From contig CAMLDZ010000010.1 in the NCBI GenBank assembly GCA_946478985.1, forward strand, positions 1 to 51,185: a stretch of DNA of 51,185 bases, written 5' to 3'. The notes beneath the pieces are model-generated. The model was not told the DNA's origin and searched no databases. It was given only the letters and a program-made list of their open reading frames with translations. Made by a program: the position numbers and the translations under genes. Positions 9,910-18,544 of the stretch are shown here, one piece after another (positions within the stretch are counted from its first letter, which is position 1; each line of letters starts with the position of its first letter). Origin of the DNA: an uncultured Solimonas sp. GTDB lineage: Bacteria > Pseudomonadota > Gammaproteobacteria > Nevskiales > Nevskiaceae.

Positions 9910-9938
9910 TTTTAGGGCCATGGCGCGCGGTTTTCAAG
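9910..9938 (-). promoter_or_regulatory. Sigma32-type (heat-shock) promoter of htpG
   Basis: On the minus strand a perfect heat-shock -35 CTTGAAA (9938-9932) is followed after 14 bp by CCCTAAAA (9917-9910), similar to the -10 consensus CCCCATnT. Transcription would start near 9903, giving a leader of about 35 nt. The position directly upstream of htpG makes the assignment convincing. Confidence 0.75.
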
Positions 9939-9956
9939 AGCCACCTGCCGGATGCC

Positions 9957-11096
9957 TCAATCCAGGGTACGCCGATAGAAGCGCAAGGCGACGCCCATGA
10001 CGACGGCGGTGAACAGCAGCATCGGCCAGATCTGCGGCCACAGTTCCACCCAGCCGCTGCCCTTGAGGACGATGCCGCGGATCAGCCGGTTGAAATGGGT
10101 CAGCGGCAGCAGCTCGCCCAGGGCCCGCGCCCAGGCCGGCATGCCGGCGAAGGGGAACATGAAGCCCGATAGCAGGATGTTCGGCAGGAAGTAGAACATC
10201 GTCAGCTGCATCGCCTGCAGCTGGTTTTGCGCCAGCGACGACAGCGTGATGCCGACCGTGAGATTGGCAGCGATGAACAGCAGCGCGCCAAGATAGACCG
10301 CCAGCACGCTGCCGGCGAACGGCACGCCAAACACGAAATGCGCGGCGAGCAGGATGATGCTGGCCTGCACCAGACCGATCGCGATGTACGGCACGATCTT
10401 GCCGCTCATCACCTCCAGCGGCCGCACCGGCATCGCCAGCAGGTTTTCCATGGTGCCGCGTTCGCGCTCGCGGGTGATTGCCAGGCCCGTCATCATCACC
10501 AGCGTCATCGTCAGGATCACCCCCATCAGGCCGGGCACGATGTTGTACTGGGTGATGCCTTCCGGGTTGTAGAGGCGGTGCACGCGGACTTCGAACGGCG
10601 GCGCGCCGCCGGCCAGGCCGGCGAGCGGCCCGCGCAGATCCTTGGCGGCGACGCTCGCCGCCAGTTGCTGCGCGGCCGCCAGCGCCATGCCGGTCGCGGC
10701 CGGATCGGTGGCGTCGGCTTCCAGCAGCACCGCGGGCCGTTCGCCGCGCAGCAGGCGCCGCGTGAAACCGGCGGGCACATTGAGGACGAACTGCACGCGG
10801 CCCTTGACCAGCGCCTCACGGCCGGCAGCCTCGTCGGGCAATGTCTCGACCACATCGAAGTAGCTGGAGTTTTGCATCGCCGCCACCAGGCTGCGCGTGA
10901 ACTCGCTGTGCTCGGCAACGATCACCGCCGTCGGCAAATAGCGCGGGTCCGAGTTGATGGCGAAGCCGAACAAGGTCAGCTGCACGATCGGAATGCCGAC
11001 GATCATGCCGAAGGTGACGCGATCGCGGCGCAGTTGCAGGAATTCCTTGAGCACCACGCTCCACCAGCGCGCCCATGAGAACGGCGACCGCTTCAC
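9957..11096 (-). CDS. ABC-2 type transporter permease (YbhS/YhhJ-like)
   Basis: A 379-residue inner-membrane permease: one N-terminal membrane segment ([20 protein letters not shown]), a large periplasmic domain of about 150 residues, then five C-terminal segments starting near [17 protein letters not shown] and ending in a membrane span before FYRRTLD. The [18 protein letters not shown] segment is typical of this family of drug or efflux permeases. The start is GTG 11096, overlapping the ATPase stop as GTGA. It forms an exporter with the upstream ATPase and HlyD lipoprotein; unlike E. coli ybhFSR there is only one permease. Confidence 0.9.
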   Translation of the reverse strand: MKRSPFSWARWWSVVLKEFLQLRRDRVTFGMIVGIPIVQLTLFGFAINSDPRYLPTAVIVAEHSEFTRSLVAAMQNSSYFDVVETLPDEAAGREALVKGRVQFVLNVPAGFTRRLLRGERPAVLLEADATDPAATGMALAAAQQLAASVAAKDLRGPLAGLAGGAPPFEVRVHRLYNPEGITQYNIVPGLMGVILTMTLVMMTGLAITRERERGTMENLLAMPVRPLEVMSGKIVPYIAIGLVQASIILLAAHFVFGVPFAGSVLAVYLGALLFIAANLTVGITLSSLAQNQLQAMQLTMFYFLPNILLSGFMFPFAGMPAWARALGELLPLTHFNRLIRGIVLKGSGWVELWPQIWPMLLFTAVVMGVALRFYRRTLD

Positions 11097-12028
11097 GGAG
11101 TCCCCGCGTAGTTGTCGCTGGCCTGGCGCATCAGGTGAATGAATACATCCTCCAGCTGCGTATCGACGCGCTGCAGCCGCAGCGTAGTGCCGGCGACCAC
11201 CTCGCGCAGCGTCGCTTCCAGCTGTGCCGCGTCGCCACCGCTGACGTGCAGCGCCGCGCCGAACGCAACCGTCTGGCCGACGCCGGGACGGCCGCGCAGT
11301 GCCTGCGACAGCGGTGCGAGGTTTTCGCCGTAGATCGCCCAGGTCGACAGCCGCTGGCCGGCGACCACCTCGGCGGCGGTGCCCTGTGCCAGCAGCTTGC
11401 CGTAGGCGATGTAGGCCAGCTTGTGACAACGCTCGGCCTCGTCCATGTAGTGCGTGCTCACCAGCACCGAGACGCCGCGCGCGGCAAGCAGGTGCAGCTC
11501 CTCCCAGAAATCTCGGCGCGCCATCGGGTCGACGCCGGCGGTCGGTTCGTCGAGCAGCAGCAGTTGCGGCCGATGCAGCATGCAGGCAGCCAGCGCCAGC
11601 CTCTGCTTCCAGCCGCCGGACAGGGCGCCGGTCAGCTGCGCGGCGCGGCTCGCCAGGCCCAGGCCATCGAGCGCCTCGTCGACACGCTGGCGTCGTTGCG
11701 GCAGCTCGTAGAGGCGTGCGACGAAATCGAGGTTTTCGCGGATCGTCAGATCGTCCCAGAACGAGAATTTCTGCGTCATGTAGCCGACGTGGCGCTTGAT
11801 CTGCTCGCTGTCGCGGCGGATGTCATAGCCCAGACAGCGACCGCTGCCGGCATCCGGTGTCAGCAGCCCGCACATCAGCCGGATCGAGGTGGTCTTGCCG
11901 CTGCCATTGGGCCCGAGGAAGCCAAAGATCTCGCCGCGCCGCACCTGCATTGAGAGATCATCAACGACCTTCTTGTCGCCGAAGCGCTTGCTCAGACCCC
12001 GCACATCGATCGCCAGCTCCGCGCTCAC
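11093..12028 (-). CDS. ABC transporter ATP-binding protein (YbhF-like, single domain)
   Basis: A 311-residue ATPase. Walker A is GPNGSGKTT (39-47), the Q-loop is near MTQKFSFWDDLT, the signature is LSGGW (about 136), Walker B plus D-loop is LLLLDEPTAGVDP (about 156-168), and the switch histidine is in STHYMDEAE. The C-terminal tail is typical of DrrA/CcmA-like drug-export ATPases. The start is GTG 12028, overlapping the HlyD stop (GTGA). E. coli YbhF fuses two such domains; here one copy would have to dimerise. Confidence 0.92.
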   Translation of the reverse strand: MSAELAIDVRGLSKRFGDKKVVDDLSMQVRRGEIFGFLGPNGSGKTTSIRLMCGLLTPDAGSGRCLGYDIRRDSEQIKRHVGYMTQKFSFWDDLTIRENLDFVARLYELPQRRQRVDEALDGLGLASRAAQLTGALSGGWKQRLALAACMLHRPQLLLLDEPTAGVDPMARRDFWEELHLLAARGVSVLVSTHYMDEAERCHKLAYIAYGKLLAQGTAAEVVAGQRLSTWAIYGENLAPLSQALRGRPGVGQTVAFGAALHVSGGDAAQLEATLREVVAGTTLRLQRVDTQLEDVFIHLMRQASDNYAGTP

Positions 12029-12969
12029 GGCAGCGTGACCGTCACCGGCTGGCCGGGATGCAGCGACGCGGCCTGCGCGACATCCGGCTCGGCCTCGACC
12101 ATGAACACCAGCTTGTCGCGCGTCTGTTCGCTGTAGATCAGCGGCGGCGTGTATTCGGCCTCGCCGCTGATGTAGCGCACGCTCGCCTGCAGGCCGGCGG
12201 CGCAACCGTCGCAGCGCACGCTCACTCGCTGCCCCAGCTGCAGGGCGGCCAACTGCGGCTCGGCGACGAAAAAGCGCAGCTTGAGGTTCTGCGGCGGCAG
12301 CAGGCGCAATACCGGGCTGCCGGCATTGACCCACTCGCCCTCGCGATAAAGCGTGTCGTAGACGCGCGCCGCAGCGTGCGCGCGCTGCGATTTCTCGGCG
12401 AGCTTCCAGTCCGCCTGTGCCAGGGCCGCGCCTGCGGCCTCGACCTGAGCCTGCTGCGCCACGATCTGCTGTTCGCGGCCGGGCAGCCGCGCCACCTCGA
12501 GCTGGCTGCGCAGCTCGCGGACCCGCGCTGCAGCAGCGAGGTCGCGCGCAACACTCTCGTCGAGCCGGGCACGCGAGACGATCGCTTCGGCATACTGCGC
12601 CTCGTCACGGCGGCGCTGCTCGGCTGCCTGACCGGCCTCGGCCGCAGCCTGAGCGAGCTGCGCGCGGATCACCTCGACTTCCGGCGGTCGCTTGCCCGAG
12701 CGCAGATCGGCGAGCTGAGCCTCGGCGGTGGCGAGCTGCTGCGCGGCCTGCTGGCGCGCCGCGGCCTCGGCGGTCGCTTCCAGCACGAACAAGGACGCCC
12801 CGGCCTGCACCTCGTCGCCGCGATGGACCAGCAGGCAATCGAGCCGGCCGGCCTGCGAGGAGGCGACATAGACGAACTCGCCTTCGACATAGCCCTGGAA
12901 GCGGCGCGGCGACTCGTCGCCACAGCCCAGCAGCAGCAGACACAAGGACACAGCGGCGAAGCGCTTCAT
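12025..12969 (-). CDS. HlyD-family periplasmic adaptor lipoprotein (YbhG/YhiI-like)
   Basis: A 314-residue membrane-fusion protein linking the ABC exporter to an outer-membrane channel. The N-terminal signal with LLLLGC (Cys 16) is a lipobox. A biotinyl-lipoyl half-motif (VYVASSQAGRLDCLLVHRGD) comes next, followed by a long Ala/Gln/Glu-rich coiled-coil hairpin from about 65 to 195, the second lipoyl half and a beta-barrel domain. It overlaps the TetR stop as ATGA and the ATPase start as GTGA. No outer-membrane channel gene is in the window, so a shared TolC is likely. Confidence 0.9.
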   Translation of the reverse strand: MKRFAAVSLCLLLLGCGDESPRRFQGYVEGEFVYVASSQAGRLDCLLVHRGDEVQAGASLFVLEATAEAAARQQAAQQLATAEAQLADLRSGKRPPEVEVIRAQLAQAAAEAGQAAEQRRRDEAQYAEAIVSRARLDESVARDLAAAARVRELRSQLEVARLPGREQQIVAQQAQVEAAGAALAQADWKLAEKSQRAHAAARVYDTLYREGEWVNAGSPVLRLLPPQNLKLRFFVAEPQLAALQLGQRVSVRCDGCAAGLQASVRYISGEAEYTPPLIYSEQTRDKLVFMVEAEPDVAQAASLHPGQPVTVTLP

Positions 12970-13604
12970 GGCGTGTCTCCACGGACGCGAAGCTGCTGCA
13001 GCGCGCCGATCGAGAAATCGGCGATGTGTCGCGCCAGCCGCGGCACCCGGTCGCCGTCATAGGTCTGCGGCGCCAGCGCTTCGACCAGAGGCCGCGCGAA
13101 CAGGTAGAAGAAGCACTGGCTGACGATGCTGAATGTGCTGGCGCGGACCTGCGCCTCGTCGACGGCGTCGCCCAGCATCTGCCGCACCAGCGCCTGCAGC
13201 TGCGAAAACTGCGGAGCGATGAGATCACGGACCATGGCCGGCAGGGCATCCGTCGGCGCGGCCAGTTCGCGGACCATCAGCCGCGGCAGCACGGCGGCGT
13301 CGTCGAAAGCCAGCATCCGGCTCAACAACGCTTCGATCGCGCGATGAAGCGCCTGCTGCGGGTGCTGTGCATCGGCGGCCGGGAGTGGATAGCGCTCGAT
13401 GCGGACGCTGGCCTGACGGCGCAGGACTTCGAGATACAGCGACTGCTTGCCGCCGAAGTGGTAGTTGATTGCCGCGACATTGGCGCCGGCGCGCTCGGCG
13501 ATCTCGCGGACACGCGCGCCGGCATAGCCCTGTTCGGCAAACAGCTGAGTCGCCGCCAGCAGCAGCGCCTCACGGGTGGTGTCAGGTGATGACGAGGTGG
13601 ACAC
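12966..13604 (-). CDS. TetR-family regulator, CecR (YbiH)-like
   Basis: A 212-residue repressor with an N-terminal TetR helix-turn-helix (AATQLFAEQGYAGARVREIA, then INYHFGGKQSLYLEVL) and a C-terminal ligand domain resembling the CecR group (RLMVRELAAPTDALP). It heads an operon of HlyD lipoprotein, ATPase and permease. This is the same neighbourhood as E. coli cecR-ybhGFSR, where CecR responds to antibiotics such as cefoperazone and chloramphenicol. A palindromic operator overlaps its own promoter. The ligand here is unknown. Confidence 0.9.
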   Translation of the reverse strand: MSTSSSPDTTREALLLAATQLFAEQGYAGARVREIAERAGANVAAINYHFGGKQSLYLEVLRRQASVRIERYPLPAADAQHPQQALHRAIEALLSRMLAFDDAAVLPRLMVRELAAPTDALPAMVRDLIAPQFSQLQALVRQMLGDAVDEAQVRASTFSIVSQCFFYLFARPLVEALAPQTYDGDRVPRLARHIADFSIGALQQLRVRGDTP

Positions 13605-13609
13605 GAGGA

Positions 13610-13640
13610 TTTAAACACCTGTTTCAAACAAGTGTTCAAA
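13610..13640 (-). promoter_or_regulatory. Palindromic operator and promoter of the tetR efflux operon
   Basis: Two 15-nt half-sites (13610-13624 and 13626-13640) around a central C are inverted repeats at 13 of 15 positions; the core is AACACnTGTT. On the minus strand the same bases hold TTGAAC and TTTAAA (4 of 6) about 18 bp apart, so a bound TetR dimer would cover the promoter. It ends 5 bp before the tetR start, the expected layout for autorepression. Confidence 0.75.
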
Positions 13641-13681
13641 TACCCCGGAATCGATCCCGCGTCAAGAAACGCGGGCAAAAC

Positions 13682-13711
13682 AAAAACCACGGCGGGCAAG
13701 CCCACCGTGGT
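13682..13711 (-). terminator. Intrinsic terminator after rplS
   Basis: A 12-bp inverted repeat with one G-U pair (13686-13697 with 13700-13711), followed on the minus strand by TTTTT and a further T-rich stretch. It closes the rpsP-rimM-trmD-rplS operon. Confidence 0.85.
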
Positions 13712-13765
13712 CGTCTACCGCTGCTCGTCCAGCCGGCGCGCCGCAGGCGGCGCGCTGGCGGATGT

Positions 13766-14119
13766 TTAGTCGAGCTTCTCGGCGATGCGTGCAGCCTTGC
13801 CCGAACGATCGCGCAGGTAGTACAGCTTGGCGCGGCGGACGTCACCGCGGCGCTTGACGCTGATCTCGGCAACCTGCGGGCTGTACGTCTGGAACACGCG
13901 CTCAACACCTTCGCCATGCGAGGTCTTGCGCAGCGTGAAGGCCGAGTTCAGGCCGCGGTTGCGGATGGCGATGACCACGCCTTCGAAAGCCTGCAGACGT
14001 TCGCGATCGCCTTCCTTGACCTTGACCTTCACCTCGACGGTGTCGCCCGGGTTGAATTTCGGGATCTGCTTGTTCATCTGTTCCGCTTCAATCGCGGCAA
14101 TGATCTTGTTCGTACGCAT
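13766..14119 (-). CDS. rplS: Ribosomal protein bL19
   Basis: A 117-residue large-subunit protein at the 30S-50S interface. Hallmarks are [20 protein letters not shown], the [20 protein letters not shown] core and the Arg/Lys-rich end. It is the last gene of the rpsP-rimM-trmD-rplS operon, 20 bp after trmD, and is followed by an intrinsic terminator. Confidence 0.98.
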   Translation of the reverse strand: MRTNKIIAAIEAEQMNKQIPKFNPGDTVEVKVKVKEGDRERLQAFEGVVIAIRNRGLNSAFTLRKTSHGEGVERVFQTYSPQVAEISVKRRGDVRRAKLYYLRDRSGKAARIAEKLD

Positions 14120-14139
14120 GTCTGATACCTCGTGTGTGC

Positions 14140-14874
14140 CTACCGCTGCTGAGCAATGAAGGCGCGCAGCAGCGCCCTTGAATGTTCGTCCAACTCCAAA
14201 CCTTCCAGCAGCTCCGGACGCTTCAGCCAGGTCTGGCCGAGTGCCTGCTGATGCCGCCAGCGCGCGATTTTCGCATGATCGCCGGACATCAGCACTTCCG
14301 GCACCGCCTGCCCGCGCCAGTCTTCCGGACGCGTGTAGTGCGGATGGTCCAGAAGGCCGGCCGTGAACGAATCGTTCACCGCCGACAGCTCGTCGCCGAG
14401 TACCCCCGGCAGGAGCCGGGCAACGGCGTCCACTACCACCATTGCCGCCAGTTCGCCGCCGGACATCACGAAATCGCCCAGCGACAACTCAAAATCCACT
14501 TCGCTCGCGAGCACCCGCTCGTCGAGTCCCTCATACCGCCCGCACAGCAGGATCAAGCCCGGCTCCTGGCTCAGGCGCCGTGCCCAGGCCTGATCGAAGC
14601 GACTGCCCTGCGGCGACAGGTAAACCACCTTCGCCCCGGCCAGCTGCGCCTTCGCCATGCTGATCGCGGCGGCCAGCGGCTCGGCTTCCATCACCATGCC
14701 AGGCCCGCCGCCGTACGGCCGGGCATCGACCCGCCGCCACTTGTTGGTGCTGAAATCGCGCGGATTGCGCGTGCTCAACGCCAACTTGCCTGCCTCGACG
14801 GCAATCCGCGGCATCCCGTGCCGCGTCACCTGTTCCACCAGTTCGGGGAACAGCGTGATGACGTCGATCTTCAT
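14140..14874 (-). CDS. trmD: TrmD, tRNA (guanine-37-N1)-methyltransferase
   Basis: SPOUT-class methyltransferase that makes m1G37 in tRNAs reading CNN codons and prevents frameshifting. It has 244 residues with the trefoil-knot motifs [13 protein letters not shown], the YVLSGGE-equivalent [13 protein letters not shown], and [14 protein letters not shown]. The start is ATG 14874 ([15 protein letters not shown]), which overlaps the rimM stop by one base (TGATG), so it is translationally coupled. Confidence 0.98.
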   Translation of the reverse strand: MKIDVITLFPELVEQVTRHGMPRIAVEAGKLALSTRNPRDFSTNKWRRVDARPYGGGPGMVMEAEPLAAAISMAKAQLAGAKVVYLSPQGSRFDQAWARRLSQEPGLILLCGRYEGLDERVLASEVDFELSLGDFVMSGGELAAMVVVDAVARLLPGVLGDELSAVNDSFTAGLLDHPHYTRPEDWRGQAVPEVLMSGDHAKIARWRHQQALGQTWLKRPELLEGLELDEHSRALLRAFIAQQR

Positions 14875-15386
14875 CACCAATCCGGCTGCCAGACGCAGAC
14901 GATGCGGCGGGCATCCATGTCCACGTCGCGGACGATGGGGCCGTGGACGAACGGAATCAGCCGTTCCACCTCACCATCCGTGATCACCAGCACATCCTGC
15001 GCGCCGTTGCTGGTGAGATCGCTCACCTGCCCCAGCGCCACGCCTTCTTCGTTCTCGACCTGCAGGCCGATGAGGTCAGACCAGTAGTACTGGCCGCTCG
15101 GCAGCTTGGGCATGTCGGCACGCTCGACGGCGATCTGCTTGCCGATCAGCGCGGCGGCGACATCGCGGTCCTCGATCGGCAGGCCATGGGCATCGCCGAT
15201 CTGCGCCAGGAGATTGTGCGACTGCGTCGCCAGCACCTGGGCCTCGAACCCCTCGTCGCCACCGATCCACCAGCGGCGGTACTTCAGGATGTTCTCAGCC
15301 GGTCGCGTGAACGAATACAGCTTGATCCAGCCCTTGACACCATGCACGCCGGCGACGCGACCCAGCGTCACCCGGCCAGCGCTCAT
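14874..15386 (-). CDS. rimM: RimM, 16S rRNA processing / 30S maturation factor
   Basis: A 170-residue assembly factor that binds ribosomal protein uS19 during 30S head maturation. The N-terminal RimM domain (start MSAGRVTLGRVAGVHGVKGW) is followed by a PRC-barrel domain with QYYWSDLIGLQV and the end IPFVHGPIVRDVD. It lies between rpsP and trmD as in most proteobacteria. Confidence 0.97.
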   Translation of the reverse strand: MSAGRVTLGRVAGVHGVKGWIKLYSFTRPAENILKYRRWWIGGDEGFEAQVLATQSHNLLAQIGDAHGLPIEDRDVAAALIGKQIAVERADMPKLPSGQYYWSDLIGLQVENEEGVALGQVSDLTSNGAQDVLVITDGEVERLIPFVHGPIVRDVDMDARRIVCVWQPDW

Positions 15387-15389
15387 CGC

Positions 15390-15647
15390 TTAGGCCGCCG
15401 GAGCCGCCTTCGGGGCGCTCTTGACCAGATAGGCAACGCGGTCCGACAGCTGCGCACCGTTCTTCTGCCAGTGCTCGACGCGCGACAGGTCGAGCACGAG
15501 CTTCTGCTCCTGACCCTTGGCGTTCGGGTTGTAATGGCCCAGACGCTCGATGAAGCGGCCGTCACGGGCGCTGGCCTTCTCGGTCGCAACCACGTGATAA
15601 AACGGGCGCTTCTTGGCGCCAGCGCGAGCCAAACGAATCGTTACCAT
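15390..15647 (-). CDS. rpsP: Ribosomal protein bS16
   Basis: An 85-residue small-subunit protein. The start ATG 15647 gives [20 protein letters not shown], the family's universal N-terminus; [11 protein letters not shown] follows. It ends in an Ala/Lys-rich tail. It is the first gene of its operon, 3 bp from rimM, behind a promoter overlapped by a perfect palindrome. Confidence 0.98.
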   Translation of the reverse strand: MVTIRLARAGAKKRPFYHVVATEKASARDGRFIERLGHYNPNAKGQEQKLVLDLSRVEHWQKNGAQLSDRVAYLVKSAPKAAPAA

Positions 15648-15664
15648 GCTTTCAATCCTGAATT

Positions 15665-15681
15665 TGTCGACAGTCTCGACA
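15665..15681 (-). promoter_or_regulatory. Small hairpin in the rpsP 5' leader
   Basis: TGTCGA and TCGACA are 6-bp inverted repeats around a 5-nt loop in the mRNA leader, 17 nt before the rpsP start; TGTCGA occurs once more nearby at 15692-15697. It may influence initiation or autoregulation, but it is short. Confidence 0.3.
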
Positions 15682-15707
15682 CGCACAAGGCTGTCGAAAG
15701 GCCGCGT

Positions 15708-15746
15708 ATTGTAGCGATTCGCGCCGGAATTTCCAGTGGAAATTCC
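15708..15746 (-). promoter_or_regulatory. rpsP operon promoter with a perfect 21-bp palindrome
   Basis: The -10 is TACAAT (15713-15708, 5 of 6). At 15726-15746 a perfect 10-bp inverted repeat, GGAATTTCCA-G-TGGAAATTCC, covers the position of the -35 (TGGAAA, 16-bp spacer). The AT content of the palindrome stands out from the GC-rich surroundings, so a protein-binding operator is likely. Confidence 0.6.
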
Positions 15747-15772
15747 AACAAGTTACGCGCGTTTGTCGCGAC

Positions 15773-16294
15773 TCAGCGGCGGATGCCGCGCAACAGCGCC
15801 AGAACGCGGTTCTCGATATCACCGGCGAAGGTCTCGCCGAAGCCGTAGTAGATCTGGTCGATCTCGCCGCTGGGCTTGATGATGAAGGTCGCCGGCAAGC
15901 GCCACAGGTCGAAGTTACGGGTGGCAAAGCCGATCGGATCGACCACCACCGGATAGGTCACCGGGTGCTGCGCAAGGAAGCGGCGGGCGCGGTCGGCCTC
16001 CTGGTCGACGCTGACCGACAGCACCTCGAAGTGCTCGGCGAACCCCTGCGTCTTCATGCGCCCGTGGATCGCCTCGATCTTCGGCATCGTCTCGATGCAG
16101 GGCCCGCACCAGGACGCCCAGAAGTCGACCACCACGACCTTGCCCTTCAGGACACTGAGCTTGATGTCGGCCGGCCCTTGCAGAACGATGCCGGCGGCCT
16201 CCGGCGCCTGCTGGCCGGCCTTGATCGCCAGCGCCGGGCCGCTGCAGGCCAGCAGGGCCAGCAGCAGCAGACGTCCCCCCAGCGCGCGGCGCAT
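15773..16294 (-). CDS. TlpA-family thiol-disulfide protein
   Basis: A 173-residue exported thioredoxin-fold protein. The N-terminus is hydrophobic and could be a lipoprotein signal (LLAC, Cys 17) or be cut after ALA. The redox motif WCGPC lies at 62-66 in DFWASWCGPCIETMPK, and the cis-proline is in RLPATFI. It is probably a periplasmic disulfide reductase acting on cytochrome c or other envelope thiols; the substrate is not visible. It starts 5 bp after ffh, so the two are probably co-transcribed. Confidence 0.9.
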   Translation of the reverse strand: MRRALGGRLLLLALLACSGPALAIKAGQQAPEAAGIVLQGPADIKLSVLKGKVVVVDFWASWCGPCIETMPKIEAIHGRMKTQGFAEHFEVLSVSVDQEADRARRFLAQHPVTYPVVVDPIGFATRNFDLWRLPATFIIKPSGEIDQIYYGFGETFAGDIENRVLALLRGIRR

Positions 16295-16299
16295 CGCCT

Positions 16300-17661
16300 T
16301 CAGCGCCTCGGCATCATGCCCGGCGGCAGGCGCCCGGCGAGTCCGCGCATCATCTTGGCCATGCCGCCGCTGGCGACCTTCTTCATCATGTCGCGCGTGG
16401 TCTCGAACTGGCGCAGCAGCTGGTTGACGTGCTGCACCTCGACGCCGGCACCGGCAGCGATGCGACGCTTGCGCGAAGCCTTGATCAGGTCCGGGAAGCG
16501 GCGCTCCTGCCGGGTCATCGAGTTGATGATCGCGACCGTCTTGCGCACCTGCTTCTCGGCATCGACATTCTTCAGCTGCGCCTGGATCTGCGCGCCGCCC
16601 GGCAGCTTGTCGAGCAGCGACGACATGCTGCCCATGTTCTGCATCTGCATCATCTGCTCGCGGAAATCCTCCAGATCGAAGCTCTTGGTCTTCTTGAGCT
16701 TCTCGGCGAATTTCTGCGCCTTCTCGTGATCGACCTTGCGCGCCGTCTCCTCGATCAGGCTGAGCATGTCGCCCTGGCCGAGGATGCGCGCGGCGATGCG
16801 ATCCGGATGGAAGACTTCGAGCCGGTCGGATTTTTCGCCGACGCCGATGAACTTGATCGGCTTGCCGGTCACCTGACGTACCGACAGCGCGGCACCGCCT
16901 CGCGCGTCACCGTCGACCTTGGTCAGGATCACGCCGGTCAGCGGCAGACGATCAGCAAACGCGCGGGCGGTCTTGGCGGCGTCCTGGCCGGTCATGCTGT
17001 CGACGACGAACAGCGTCTCGATCGGATTGAGTGCGGCGTTGAGCGCGGCGATCTCCTGCATCATCTCCTCGTCGACCGTGGTGCGGCCGGCGGTGTCGAC
17101 GATCAGCACATCCATGTACTGCTTGCGCGCCTCCGCCAGCGCGGCCTGGGCGATGTCGACCGGCTTTTGGCCCACGCTGGACGGGAAGCAGTCGACGCCG
17201 ACGTTGCCGGCGACGATGCGCAGCTGCTCGATGGCGGCCGGACGGTAGACGTCGCAGGACACCACCATCACCTTCTTCTTCTGTTCCTTGAGCCACAGCG
17301 CCAGCTTGCCGGTGCTGGTGGTCTTGCCCGAGCCCTGCAGGCCGGCCATCAACAGGATCGCCGGCGGCTGCGCGCGCAGGTTCAGCGGCTCGGCGCTGCC
17401 ACCGAGCGTCGCGGTCAGTTCCTGCTGCACCACACGCAGCAGTTCCTGACCCGGCGTCAGCGATTGCGTGACCTCGACGCCGACCGCCCGCGCCTTGAGC
17501 TTGTCGATGAAGTCCTTGACGACCGGCAGCGCGACATCGGCCTCCAGCAGCGCCATGCGCAGCTCGCGGCTGGCAGCGTTGATCTGCTCTTCGGTGAGGC
17601 GGCCCTGGCCGCGGATCGAGTCCAGCACGCGCCCGAAGCGCGATGTGAGATTTTCAAACAT
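16300..17661 (-). CDS. ffh: Ffh, signal recognition particle GTPase
   Basis: A 453-residue SRP protein that with 4.5S RNA targets inner-membrane proteins to FtsY. The N domain covers about 1-85, the G domain has GLQGSGKTT at 107-115 and DTAGR, and the Met-rich M domain (REQMMQMQNMGSMSSLL) binds signal sequences. The 4.5S RNA gene is not in this window. A TACAAT -10 candidate lies at 17693-17688. The neighbouring YpjD/CcsA-like gene is a conserved ffh companion in proteobacteria. Confidence 0.98.
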   Translation of the reverse strand: MFENLTSRFGRVLDSIRGQGRLTEEQINAASRELRMALLEADVALPVVKDFIDKLKARAVGVEVTQSLTPGQELLRVVQQELTATLGGSAEPLNLRAQPPAILLMAGLQGSGKTTSTGKLALWLKEQKKKVMVVSCDVYRPAAIEQLRIVAGNVGVDCFPSSVGQKPVDIAQAALAEARKQYMDVLIVDTAGRTTVDEEMMQEIAALNAALNPIETLFVVDSMTGQDAAKTARAFADRLPLTGVILTKVDGDARGGAALSVRQVTGKPIKFIGVGEKSDRLEVFHPDRIAARILGQGDMLSLIEETARKVDHEKAQKFAEKLKKTKSFDLEDFREQMMQMQNMGSMSSLLDKLPGGAQIQAQLKNVDAEKQVRKTVAIINSMTRQERRFPDLIKASRKRRIAAGAGVEVQHVNQLLRQFETTRDMMKKVASGGMAKMMRGLAGRLPPGMMPRR

Positions 17662-17687
17662 GGAGTTCAGCCGCGTGGTTCGTGCTT

Positions 17688-17693
17688 ATTGTA
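17688..17693 (-). promoter_or_regulatory. Candidate -10 box (TACAAT) for ffh
   Basis: TACAAT on the minus strand (5 of 6), 26 nt before the ffh start in the short gap after the metallo-beta-lactamase gene. No good -35 is seen, as that position falls inside the preceding coding sequence. Confidence 0.35.
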
Positions 17694-17694
17694 T

Positions 17695-18465
17695 TCAGGC
17701 CAAGTTAATCGTGTCGCCACGCTTCAGATGAACGTAGCTCCAGCCGCGCAGCGCGGTTCGGCATTCTCTGTCGATGGCCCGCTCGCTGCCCGGCTTGTGA
17801 TGGGTCAGGTAGAGCCGCGGCCGGTGATCAAGCTTGGCCAGCTCCGCACCCAGCAATTCCGGCGTGAAGTGCTTGGCGGCGTAGCCGAGCGCCGCATCCG
17901 TGTCACCGAAGGCGACGTCGATCATCAGCTTGTCCAGTCGCGGCAGGCGGTTGAGGAACCGCCACAGCCCGTCGTCCGCATACGTGTCGCCAGAGAACGC
18001 AAAGTTGCCGTGTCGGCCGCTGACCACGTAACCGACCGCCGGTACCGTGTGACGGACGCCGAACGCGGTGATGCTGCGGCCCTGGCCTATCTCGATCGGC
18101 TCGCCGGCCGCCAGCTCCTGCCAGCGCAGCAAGGGCTGCTGCGGGTCCGGCAGCACCGAGAAATCCGGCCAGACCTTCCAGTTGAAGATGTGCTCGCGCA
18201 GCGCCTGCAGCGTCGGATGGATCGCGCGCACCGCGATCGGCGTGTCGATCCGGCCGAACAGATTGTCGGCCAGAAAGGCCAGGCCGCAGACATGGTCGAG
18301 ATGGCTGTGCGTGAGGAACACCTCGCGGATGCGCTGCTGCTGCCTCAGGCTCAGATCGCCGACGCCGGTGCCGGCGTCGATCAGGATGTCGTCATCGAGC
18401 AGCAGGCTGGTGGTCCGCAGGCCGGGGCCGATACCGCCGCTGCAACCGAGCACCTTGATCCGCAT
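17695..18465 (-). CDS. MBL-fold hydrolase, class II cyclic-nucleotide phosphodiesterase-like
   Basis: A 256-residue metallo-beta-lactamase-fold enzyme. The metal motif HSHLDH is at 53-58, with further ligands likely in SGDTYADD and the late THHKPGSE. The start MRIKVLGCSGGIGPGLRTTS followed by an LIDAGTGVGDL segment resembles bacterial proteins annotated as 3',5'-cyclic-nucleotide phosphodiesterase class II. Activity on cAMP is inferred from family resemblance only. I chose ATG 18465 because it starts the first beta strand. Confidence 0.8.
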   Translation of the reverse strand: MRIKVLGCSGGIGPGLRTTSLLLDDDILIDAGTGVGDLSLRQQQRIREVFLTHSHLDHVCGLAFLADNLFGRIDTPIAVRAIHPTLQALREHIFNWKVWPDFSVLPDPQQPLLRWQELAAGEPIEIGQGRSITAFGVRHTVPAVGYVVSGRHGNFAFSGDTYADDGLWRFLNRLPRLDKLMIDVAFGDTDAALGYAAKHFTPELLGAELAKLDHRPRLYLTHHKPGSERAIDRECRTALRGWSYVHLKRGDTINLA

Positions 18466-18544
18466 GGCGTCCCGACAGGCCGAGAAGGCGCCGATGCTAG
18501 CACGCGAGCGCATGGCGGCTGCCCGATCGCCGCAGCCCCGATGC

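Noticed and set aside
9957..11429. A longer N-terminus for the ABC permease
   Set aside because: The extra 111 codons overlap the ATPase gene in another frame and have no membrane-protein character. The GTG at 11096 makes a clean GTGA overlap.
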